Below, one piece after another: positions 26,122-34,500 of a stretch of 64,000 bases of DNA (positions are counted from its first letter, which is position 1; each line of letters starts with the position of its first letter). The position numbers were made by a program, and so were the translations under genes. Origin of the DNA: Flavobacteriales bacterium UBA6051. Lineage in GTDB: Bacteria; Bacteroidota; Bacteroidia; Flavobacteriales_D; Crocinitomicaceae. The notes under the pieces were generated by a model. The model was not told the origin of the DNA, searched no databases, and worked only from the letters and a program-made list of their open reading frames with translations. The stretch lies in the NCBI GenBank assembly GCA_002427735.1, contig DIYP01000006.1, positions 1 through 64,000 of the forward strand. The letters run 5' to 3'.

Positions 26122-26472
26122 ATGAGAAATGTAACGCCGATTCCAAATACGCTTTTCGATAAGTATTTGGCAGTTTTGAAGCCCACTGAAACAGTGGTGC
26201 TTTTAACAATTTTTAGACAGACGGTAGGTTGGATAGATGGCAATGGAGGCCGAAAGAAGCGCGATTGGATTACTGGCTATCAGTTTCAGTTAAAGACAAA
26301 TCTATCGGACAAAACTATCTCAAGTGCGATTGATTCGCTTGTAAAAAAGCGCCTGATAAAGGTCACTGACTTTAATGGAAATGTCCTTGAGACTCCAGAG
26401 CAGCGCCGTGGAAAACTCCGAATATTTTACGCACCTTACTTCAAACCTTCCGTAAAAATTCCGTCTCTATGA
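26122..26472 (+). CDS. Phage replication protein O-like winged-helix protein
   Basis: The 116-aa protein matches the N-terminal DNA-binding part of phage O/DnaT-type replication initiators. It reads TPIPNTLFDKYLAVLKPTET, VVLLTIFRQTVGWID, DWITGYQFQLKTNLSDKTIS and SAIDSLVKKRLIKV. The winged helix spans about residues 8-90. The helicase-loader half found in full-length O proteins is missing, so it may act as a short plasmid or element initiator or as a regulator. Its stop overlaps the next small start inside a perfect hairpin. Neighbours suggest an element with replication as well as integration functions. Confidence 0.7.
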   Translation: MRNVTPIPNTLFDKYLAVLKPTETVVLLTIFRQTVGWIDGNGGRKKRDWITGYQFQLKTNLSDKTISSAIDSLVKKRLIKVTDFNGNVLETPEQRRGKLRIFYAPYFKPSVKIPSL

Positions 26473-26485
26473 CGGAATTTTTACG
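26451..26485. promoter_or_regulatory. Perfect 15-bp hairpin spanning stop/start junction
   Basis: Arms CGTAAAAATTCCGTC and GACGGAATTTTTACG enclose the 5-base loop TCTAT. The loop and first paired base hold the ATG (26469) of the 39-aa gene and the TGA of the replication gene. As RNA it would bury the translation-start region. As DNA it could be an origin stem or protein site. Both coding frames pass through it, so it is conserved in two ways at once. Confidence 0.6.
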
Positions 26486-26588
26486 AATAACAAAAGAAAA
26501 CTCTACAAAAGAAAGTACCGAAGAAATTACAGAGCTTGTGGAAAGCGAAGAACTACTTCAAGAAGAAAGGGACTCATGGGAGCGTTAA
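26469..26588 (+). CDS. Small acidic protein, 39 aa, overlapping replication gene
   Basis: An ATGA overlap starts the frame MTEFLRITKENSTKESTEEI then TELVESEELLQEERDSWER. About a third of residues are Glu or Asp, and a helix is likely. The start codon lies in the loop of a 15-bp hairpin, which suggests translation coupled to the upstream gene opening the stem. The family is unknown. It may be a short partner of the replication protein, or the remnant of its lost C-terminus in another frame. Confidence 0.5.
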   Translation: MTEFLRITKENSTKESTEEITELVESEELLQEERDSWER

Positions 26589-26955
26589 CAAAGACAGAAA
26601 GTAAACGGATATGTTTGGAGTAATTGCTCTAAAAATGAATGTACGCGTTTACTTTTTTGCTGTTATGGATGAATTTAGCAATGAGATAGTTCTTCTTTTG
26701 ACAGTTCGATTTGAAATGAATGGTTGAGGAAAATTCGTAAGAATTTTCTTTCAAAAGAAAGGCGAATGAGATTGTTTTGACTAGAAAAGTGCAGTTGAGT
26801 AGAAATACTTAATGTATAGTGGTGATCTTCATTACAGCATTGAAAAGAGTATTTATTGCAATCTGTAAAAGGGTATAAATACCTGTTGTTTATAAGACTC
26901 CTAAACAGTAGTTTCATAAACTAAACAATCGGCTATAACTTTAACCGCAATCAAG
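26589..26955. other. Intergenic region without supported gene
   Basis: These 367 AT-rich bases carry no frame with coding character. The arms AGTAAACG near 26606 and CGTTTACT near 26645 form an inverted pair with a long loop, a possible weak terminator for the replication operon. The promoter for the secreted TPR protein is expected in the last 80 bases, but no clear box is seen. Confidence 0.4.
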
Positions 26956-28083
26956 ATGAAGGGGTATTCATTACTACTAATTATATTTTTCAGTTTTGCT
27001 GCAATAGGACAATCTTCCGATTCTGTTGTTACGCTCATTCCAGAACGCTCTGTGGCACTTAATGGAGGAGGCCGTGCCATGCTTGGCGGTAAATCACGAA
27101 CATACATTAAAGTCGACCTACCTAAGAATACGAAAAAGTGGTATTACAGTTTTTCGACTACACCAGATTACTCAGGTACAGAAGCACTTAATTTATCTTT
27201 TCAATTGGTTTCAGCACTGTCGACGCAAGGCTCTCTTTCCAGTTTAACCTCGTATATTAAAGTTCCTCGAGGAACGGGAAGTGCGGATATTCTATTGTGT
27301 GACCACGAGAATATTAATAAGTTTTTGAGTAAGGATGATAAGTGGTTTGGGACAATAGCAAGGTATACTGAAGGGTCTATTTACAATGCAAAACAGGGAG
27401 TAGTAGAAATTGATGATGTTACTTCAGGGACTCTTTACTTAGGCTTGAAGAATCCTGGAGCTATGGATGCTGTGAATATACGAATTGAGGTTGTCGCTAT
27501 TGTGGACTTCTCAACTGAAGGCTCCTGGTCAAAGGAGATAGCGGATGCAATGCATGAAGAGTTTCGGAAGAATTTATTGGAGAATGATGTAGAGCGTTCA
27601 ATCGCAGAATCGATGGCGACGTGTATGACGGAGTATTTGATTTCTAATTACTCTTTTGACGAAGTTTCAATGTGGAATGAAGTTGATCGTAAAAATTTTG
27701 AGCGTGGAATAAAGGAGAACTGTGTGGACGGAGAGAGCTCATGTCAGAATCAAGATCAGGCAAATGTATTCGGTAATTTGGGTTGGACATATTTCGAGAA
27801 TGGGAAAATTGATGAGTCCATTAAATACGGGAAAAAGGCGCTTACGCTATGTAAGGAAGACATGGAATGGGTGGAGGCCAATATTGGTCTTGGATATTTG
27901 GTGCAGGATAGTATTGATTTAGCGCTGGAATATTATGTTCAAGCGATTACGTCAAGCCGAAATTCAACATTTGGAAAACAATATATAAAAGCCGCGATAG
28001 ACGATTTGGAGAAATATGAGGCTAAGTATAAAATCATCGGGCGGCATCCAGAGATTATTGATTTGTTGATGATTGAATTGTAG
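26956..28083 (+). CDS. Secreted TPR-repeat protein, 375 aa
   Basis: A signal peptide (MKGYSLLLIIFFSFAAIGQ) precedes a beta-rich domain of about 180 residues (SRTYIKVDLPKNTKKWYYSF; GTLYLGLKNPGAMDAVNIRI). A Cys-containing helical part follows (MATCMTEYLISNYS; KENCVDGESSC), and the end has two TPR-like repeats (VFGNLGWTYFENGKIDESIK; VEANIGLGYLVQDSIDLALE). Proteins like this are common in Bacteroidota envelopes. The specific role is unknown. It lies within the island between the replication genes and the defence operon. Confidence 0.75.
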   Translation: MKGYSLLLIIFFSFAAIGQSSDSVVTLIPERSVALNGGGRAMLGGKSRTYIKVDLPKNTKKWYYSFSTTPDYSGTEALNLSFQLVSALSTQGSLSSLTSYIKVPRGTGSADILLCDHENINKFLSKDDKWFGTIARYTEGSIYNAKQGVVEIDDVTSGTLYLGLKNPGAMDAVNIRIEVVAIVDFSTEGSWSKEIADAMHEEFRKNLLENDVERSIAESMATCMTEYLISNYSFDEVSMWNEVDRKNFERGIKENCVDGESSCQNQDQANVFGNLGWTYFENGKIDESIKYGKKALTLCKEDMEWVEANIGLGYLVQDSIDLALEYYVQAITSSRNSTFGKQYIKAAIDDLEKYEAKYKIIGRHPEIIDLLMIEL

Positions 28084-28236
28084 TCTACAACAGTTTGTCT
28101 GACGACCGAATCATTAACATGGGATTTTGAAACTACTTAGTGGTTTATGCACCAGATGTTTAAATCAACTAAATCTGATCATGTTCCGAATGTGATTGCT
28201 TAAAGTAAAAGGATTATCAATGTTAAGCTAAGGTTC

Positions 28237-28968
28237 ATGAAATTTTTTAAAGTGCTAACAATTATGGCCGCCACAATTGGGATATTTGTTTTTGTGACAG
28301 GTATAGCTGACTTGCCGTCTTTATTTGGATCATCAGATTATGAAGATATGCAGGGTACAGGAGTCGTACCTGAGCTATCTTTATCAGAAGATTCATTCAG
28401 TACAATAAGGATCGGGGATCGAAAGTATAAAACCGTAAAAATTGGTAATCAAATTTGGATGGCGGAGAACCTTAATTTGTTCGTAGAAGGAACAGTATTG
28501 AAAACAATAAGAGATACCTCCTATCGATTTTATAACCTCAAACAAGCGTTTGAAGCATCTAATGAGGTTAAAGGTTGGCATATACCCACTAATTCGGAAT
28601 GGCGCCAATTGATTGATCATTTTGGGGGTAAGATGGTACCTCATGAAACAATAAAGGATTTAGAATTCTGTGAGAGCAATGATGTTATTGATAAATTCTC
28701 CAGTGATTCATTATTTAATTTGAGTTTTGTGATTAGTCCTGAATATATGCATGGTCGAACGGAAGAAGCGTTTTGGTCCTCAACAATTGAATCCAACTTT
28801 TTTGGATTAAATAGGGTGGGCTATACTTGGACAATATCTCTTGAAGGCCAAGAAAAAATACTCAATAATTGGTATTTATTTAAAGGGCAGGTGAATTTTA
28901 GAGAGGTTTCTATTCCTGATGAAAATGGTTACGGTTATTATTCTTTAAGGTTGATTAAAGATTCTTAA
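28237..28968 (+). CDS. FISUMP-domain protein (Fibrobacter major paralogous domain)
   Basis: The 243-aa protein has an N-terminal membrane or signal segment (residues 5-25, KVLTIMAATIGIFVFVTGIA). The FISUMP signature runs from about 62: YKTVKIGNQIWMAENLN, then GWHIPTNSEWRQLIDHFGG and, near the C-terminus, AFWSST...GYYSLRLIKDS. The family is found in surface or secreted proteins of Bacteroidota and Fibrobacter, with no defined enzymatic activity. The N-terminus lacks a lipobox and could be an uncleaved anchor. It stands alone, with 150-250 bp gaps on both sides. Confidence 0.85.
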   Translation: MKFFKVLTIMAATIGIFVFVTGIADLPSLFGSSDYEDMQGTGVVPELSLSEDSFSTIRIGDRKYKTVKIGNQIWMAENLNLFVEGTVLKTIRDTSYRFYNLKQAFEASNEVKGWHIPTNSEWRQLIDHFGGKMVPHETIKDLEFCESNDVIDKFSSDSLFNLSFVISPEYMHGRTEEAFWSSTIESNFFGLNRVGYTWTISLEGQEKILNNWYLFKGQVNFREVSIPDENGYGYYSLRLIKDS

Positions 28969-29220
28969 CTTTTTAAATGACCATATTGGCAAGTAGAATA
29001 ACATTGTATTTGAATGGTGGGACATGTCGGTAGTGAAACAAATGGTTTACGTTAATAGAGAACTATAGTAAATATTAAAAACGCTACGATTAACCCTAAG
29101 TATGTTTGCCTATTTTGCGTAACTTGTAATTCCTAGATTGAATAATTCGCTGCGACCACCTTATTCATCATGATGGGGGCGCGGAACAAACTAGCGGGCA
29201 ATCAATAAAACGCTATTTCA

Positions 29221-29694
29221 ATGGAAAGTGAAAAAGAACTATTGCGCAAGATGGGCGAAGAAACCATTCATTCAGCTAAAGGACATTTTAAAGCCTGTGA
29301 TTTAAGAAGACAACTCCTGACATTTACAATTTGGGGATGCGCTTTATTAAATGTTATCTCAATTTTTGAAATAACTCGATCAGCAGGGCAAATTCTATCT
29401 GCAACTGCTTTGTTCGGAACAATCGCTCTATTATTATGGAATCAAGAAGAAAACAAAAACTATAGATCAAAACATAAAAGAGTTGGAGAAAAGTACCTAG
29501 CCCTACACAAAGAAATAAGAAATGTTTTTTTTCTTAATCAAGTTTCGACTCAGGATATTGAAAACCTCAAAAAAATACAAGTTAAGCTTGATACTAGTGA
29601 AAAACCTGAGATCCCAAGTTTCGCAAGAAAATGGGCTAAAAGAAAAATAGAAGGCAAAGACCCCGAAACGGATAATTGGTTTCAAAAACCTTAG
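29221..29694 (+). CDS. SLATT-domain two-span membrane effector
   Basis: The 157-aa protein has an N-terminal amphipathic region, two adjacent membrane helices at about 31-51 (QLLTFTIWGCALLNVISIFE) and 58-76 (LSATALFGTIALLLWN), and a charged helical C-terminus (NKNYRSKHKRVGEKYLALHK). This is the SLATT layout. SLATT proteins are predicted membrane-disrupting effectors found beside SMODS nucleotidyltransferases in CBASS-type immunity. The next gene, 4 bases downstream, is such an enzyme, which strongly supports the call. It heads a four-gene rightward operon. Confidence 0.85.
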   Translation: MESEKELLRKMGEETIHSAKGHFKACDLRRQLLTFTIWGCALLNVISIFEITRSAGQILSATALFGTIALLLWNQEENKNYRSKHKRVGEKYLALHKEIRNVFFLNQVSTQDIENLKKIQVKLDTSEKPEIPSFARKWAKRKIEGKDPETDNWFQKP

Positions 29695-29698
29695 AACT

Positions 29699-30496
29699 AT
29701 GTCAATAAGTATAAATAACAAGCTTACTCAATTTGCTCAACAGGAATTAGTACTGGGCTACAATAGCATTGAAAGAGATCGAATAAAGAGTTCACTAAAC
29801 CAAGTGAAAAAGGTTCTAAATGATACGCTTTTACATACAACTTCAGCTATTGTTCCCTTCGGATCCTACACACGAAACACCATCTTACCTCGAAGATATG
29901 ATTCACATTCGGATGTAGATATTCTTGTAGTATTTAACACTTACCACGCGACTTATACTCCGGGGACATATCGGAATAATATCAAAGATGCATTAGCGCG
30001 CTCTTATCCGAGATCGAATGTGAAGAAAGACTTTCCAACTGTTAAACTCGAACTTAACCATATAATGTTTGATGTAGTCCCTTGTCTTAAAGAACGGGAT
30101 TGGTGGGGTAATGAGACCTACAAGATTCCGAGTAGAAACGATGCATGGACCGATACTGTTCCGAATGATCTAAACAATCTGTTATCGCAGAAAAATCAGG
30201 GATATGGAAACAATATTGTGAGAAACGTAATCAGACTATGTAAACATTGGAATGCAAATTCAGGTCGCCCATTTGACTCCTACGAAATGGAAAAATGGAT
30301 CATCAATAGATACTTCTTCTCTGGAGACAATCTATATGAAAAATTTCTCAGCGTAATGAGAGATATGGCATATGACCAAGCTGGAGTTAGACATGCAATT
30401 GATTGGATTAATGAATATAAAGGCAGTTGGTCTAGAAATGCCGATGAACGAAAGCAATTGTTTTGGCTTCAAAAACTATTGCCAGGATTAAGCTAA
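29699..30496 (+). CDS. CD-NTase (SMODS-type cyclic oligonucleotide synthase)
   Basis: The 265-aa protein carries the polymerase-beta-type signature of SMODS enzymes. Gly55-Ser56 sit in IVPFGSYTRNTILPRR, the metal pair Asp72 and Asp74 in SDVDILVVF, and a third acid Asp125 in IMFDVVPC. The C-terminal helical part (NIVRNVIRLCKHWNANSGRP; SYEMEKWIINRYF) matches the OAS-like domain of CD-NTases. It should make a cyclic di- or trinucleotide on infection that activates the SLATT protein. The product is not predictable by eye. No Cap2/Cap3 ubiquitin-like or HORMA/TRIP13 genes are adjacent, so it would be a minimal CBASS, unless the downstream protease and MBL genes play the regulatory part. Confidence 0.9.
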   Translation: MSISINNKLTQFAQQELVLGYNSIERDRIKSSLNQVKKVLNDTLLHTTSAIVPFGSYTRNTILPRRYDSHSDVDILVVFNTYHATYTPGTYRNNIKDALARSYPRSNVKKDFPTVKLELNHIMFDVVPCLKERDWWGNETYKIPSRNDAWTDTVPNDLNNLLSQKNQGYGNNIVRNVIRLCKHWNANSGRPFDSYEMEKWIINRYFFSGDNLYEKFLSVMRDMAYDQAGVRHAIDWINEYKGSWSRNADERKQLFWLQKLLPGLS

Positions 30497-30516
30497 CCGA
30501 GAATGACATTTTTTTA

Positions 30517-31545
30517 ATGAGATTAGAACTATTATCAGCAGGCAGGGGAGATTCATTTGTATTATTTTGGGGTAATGACTTAGCAAATTATATTCTTATA
30601 GATGGTGGTATACCGAGAACATATAAAGAAATCAGAAAGATTGCTAATTCTATAAACTCTCTTAAAGGAGTTATCCTTACGCATGTTGATTATGATCATA
30701 TTGGCGGTTTACTAAAAATATTCAACGACGAGCAAATTGTCTCTAAGTTTAAAGGTCCAGTATATGTGAATACTCCTGATCTGATTTTAACACCTAAAAA
30801 AGAAAGCAAAGTAGGCTTAGTTCATGGTGAAAATTTACGATCACTCTTGAAAGAACGGAAGGTCGATTTTTATGCAGCTCTTTTTGATCCGGATCTATCG
30901 AACGAGATAAAAATTGATGGTTTAACATTGAAGTTGCTTTCACCGAACAAAGAGATACTTGAAAAACTTGTGGCAACGTGGAATGCAGAACTCATAAAGC
31001 AGAACGAAAAGAAGGAGAAAGTCACTGAAAGTAAAGTATCACTCAGAAAGAAAAATTTTCAATCATTCGATCAAATAGTTGAGCAAGATGAGGGAACAAA
31101 AAATTGGGAACGAGATTTGATCAATGCCTCTTCAATCGCCTTTATTGCTGAACACAACAATAAGTCAATACTTTTCCTTGGAGATGCGCACCCAGATGTG
31201 TTATGTAATTGTCTCGAATCTATGGGATACTCGCACAAGGATAGGCTTGAGATAGATATTGTTAAAATTAGTCATCACGGAAGTAAAAACAATACCACAT
31301 CTCGCCTACTAAATCTCCTACGGACAAACCGCTATATAATCTCTACAAATGGAGCGGGGCCATATTACCATCCGCACCGCGAAGCAATCGTCCGAATTGC
31401 TCATTTTGGAAAGAGAAAAAGTGTTGGAGACAAAGTTGAAATTATATTCAACTATGTTCAATCAGAGCTAGATTGGTTACTAACTCCAGAAGAACGCCGA
31501 AAATATAATATTGAATTCAAACATCAAAAGTCTATACCGCTATGA
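30517..31545 (+). CDS. Metallo-beta-lactamase-fold hydrolase, ComEC-type, defence associated
   Basis: The start was set at ATG 30517 (MRLELLSAGRGDSFVLFWGN, 342 aa). The longer frame from TTG 30463 overlaps the CD-NTase. The metal motif THVDYDHIGG (His56, Asp58, Asp60, His61) is followed by FLGDAHPD and the ComEC-like KISHHGSKNNTTSRL and STNGAGPYYHPH, so the active site looks intact. Similar stand-alone MBL proteins sit next to protease/STAND genes in known antiphage NTPase loci. The substrate may be a nucleic acid or a cyclic nucleotide, but this is inference. It begins 20 bases after the CD-NTase stop and overlaps the next gene by four bases. Confidence 0.85.
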   Translation: MRLELLSAGRGDSFVLFWGNDLANYILIDGGIPRTYKEIRKIANSINSLKGVILTHVDYDHIGGLLKIFNDEQIVSKFKGPVYVNTPDLILTPKKESKVGLVHGENLRSLLKERKVDFYAALFDPDLSNEIKIDGLTLKLLSPNKEILEKLVATWNAELIKQNEKKEKVTESKVSLRKKNFQSFDQIVEQDEGTKNWERDLINASSIAFIAEHNNKSILFLGDAHPDVLCNCLESMGYSHKDRLEIDIVKISHHGSKNNTTSRLLNLLRTNRYIISTNGAGPYYHPHREAIVRIAHFGKRKSVGDKVEIIFNYVQSELDWLLTPEERRKYNIEFKHQKSIPL

Positions 31546-34500
31546 AAGAAGAAAATAAGTACAAAGTATGCGGGAGGTTACTCTTCGAGGGAGAGCATAG
31601 AGGAAACGGACTTTTGATTTCCCTCGATAATTCATTTTACTGTGTTACTGCCGCACATTGCCTTTATGGTGATAAGTTCAATGAAGAACCAAATCTACAA
31701 CAGTACTCTTTCCAAGTAAATAGTCATCAATTTAGTATTGAAAGTGCCTTTGATCCGAAGATTAACTATGATCTGTATGATGTATGCGTTTTGAAAATTA
31801 TACCGAGTAAAGAAATAGCGGATCAAGAAAGCTTTCCCCAAGTTCAACTGAATGACGATAAACTTAACTCTTTGGATGAGTTGGTGTATCGTGGGGTGGC
31901 GCCTAATAAAAGTGAATCACCAAGTAATAGATTTGTTCTTTTTGATGAACTGGAAGAAGGTTCAGAATATCGCTTCAGATGTGAAATCGATAAAAAGCAT
32001 TTAGAAAGCTTTGATGGTATAACCGGGTCGGAATGGCTCAGAGGGCTCTCGGGATCACCTGTTTTTATCTCTAACAAAGACAACACCCATTCTGTCGGCA
32101 TAATTATCGAAGTACCTGATGATGGAGAATCAGGAAAAATTGTTTACGCTGGTCTTTCTCCTTTAAGGAGTTATTTCAATGAGCTGTTCGGAAGTGTCAA
32201 GGCTGCAGATTCGTTCAAGCATAAGTCAAGTATACCTGAGGCTTCAAGAGAGTTTTTTATAGGAAATATTAGCATTCCTGAGAATTACGTGCCGAGGTAT
32301 TGTAAAAAGGATTTTGATCAGGTAGAAAGCTATTCCATGTTTGAGCTGGACGATGATCAAGGTGAGAGAATAATTGAAGTAATTAAAGGTGAACGATACA
32401 CAATACTCGTTGGTAATCCCGGAATTGGAAAAACTTCTGAGCTACATAATTTGGCCGTTGCTCTTTGGGATAGTACCAAAGAAAATTTAGTTCCGATATT
32501 TCGCAATTTACGTGATTTTACTTCAAACAGATCACTTCTTGATTACGTCAGTTTTGATCGGTTCGCTGAATTTAAACAGCCTATCTTCATCTTGGACGGT
32601 ATTGACGAAATTGCTGATCGGAATCATTTCCTTTCTGAGTTGAATACACTTATTTCTGGTTTAGACAGAGATGACGTGCATTTTTTATTGAGTTGCAGAT
32701 CAAGCATTGCCAAGGGAATTTATAATGAAATTGGAAAGTTTAAAACCTACTCTCTTGCACCACTCTCGTTTGGAGCATCACTAGACTTATTTAATAAAAC
32801 AAAAGATCCCGATAGAACACTCGATGAAAAACAGTCAAGAACATTGTATAATATTCGAGCGTTTCTATCTAATCCCTCACAACTTAAACTTGTAGTGACT
32901 GAGTTTAATTCCTCTGGCATTATTCAAAACAACTTATCTCATTTATGGGGGCGTTACGTTAGTCAACGATTAAGAATTGACCACAAGACTAAGTTTAAAA
33001 AATTTGGTTTTGATAGAATTCAATTTCGCAAAGACGCTAAAACAGTCTCAATTGTAAACGAGTTAAGTCAAAAAACTGTCATATCCGATGACGCTCTTTG
33101 CGAAGTTGTTGACGATGGTTCGAACTATGACAACTTTATACAGGCTGGACTTATTGATAGTGATCGAGAACAAGAAAATTGGTTTTTCGAACATCGAAGT
33201 ATTCAAGAATACTTCTTTGCAGAAGCCTTATCAAAATTAACCTTCAAAGATATTATCAGATTAGTTAGAATAGAGGGGACAACGTATGCTCATCCTAGCT
33301 TGCACAATGTCATTACATTTTTACTCAACTTTGATTTGGAAAGTCAACTTTTCTCAGATTTAAGAGATTGGATGTTAGAAGGATCAGTGGAGCTGCTTAT
33401 TAACTCTGATTCAAACTTAATTACAGATCAACTCCGGACAGAAGTATTTCAGAACTATTTTAGGCAACAATGTGTAGAAGATACATTGTGGATAAATACT
33501 CGAACCTCTGTTATGGATCACGACTTTGCACGATTTGGTAATAGTCGAGAAAATTTCAATTTTCTGTTAGCCTTTATTGCAGATTCTTCGAGCCATTTTC
33601 GTACCCGTAAATCTGCAACTGATTTAATTTCTGAAATGGATTTATTCGAAAGGGAAAAACTGTTGAAGGTATATAACTCATTACTTCGAAGTAATGCGAC
33701 CTCTTTGGATGAAAAAGCCAATCTTATTTCAAGTTTAAAGAACTTTGAATTGCATAGAACTTCTGAAGGTATAATCAGCAGTTTAATTGAAATATTCCAA
33801 GGTGAATCTCACGCTGCGGTTAACAGCGCTATACTAAGGATGATTTTTGACGTTGAAAAACCGGATAGTTATTTTGACTTTCTGATACGGGAGTATAAAT
33901 ACTTCCATGAGATTGAAAAACGAGAAATTGAAGATAATACAGCCCGTTTCGGGCAGTTTTATTTCGACAGTATCATTCTCAAATTGGAATTATCAGAACA
34001 TTTTCTTCAATTCATCTCCTATTCTGGTAAATTGACACGAAATCACGTTAAAGACAGCTTCAGTAAAATACTTGAACGAGTCACTTGGTTCGCAGAACGA
34101 AACAATAATTTCGTAGAGGACCTTTGTAGTCAGTTTTTGGAGGTTGGTGGTAAGGATTTTTTCCTTCATCGTGATGATGTATTTACCTCTGTTATCAATG
34201 CAACCAAAAAACAAACTAAGGCTTTTAAATACATTTTCAATAATGTAGAGTTTGGAGAGTCGAAGTGGTTACTTGCGCGAATTGCTGATAAAAAATCGCT
34301 GGCATTTATTATTGGAGAGCTAAAAAGGAATAATGTTGAGACGGATCACCTTCAAGGTTTCAGGAATATCTTAAATAGTTACGGAAAGTACGAATTGGCA
34401 AAAGAATGGGAAATTGAAGCTGTAAAACTCGGGCATGAATTCACTTTTGATATACGTCCGAAGAGTTACTTCGATACTAAACTGAAAGAAGGGATAAGTC

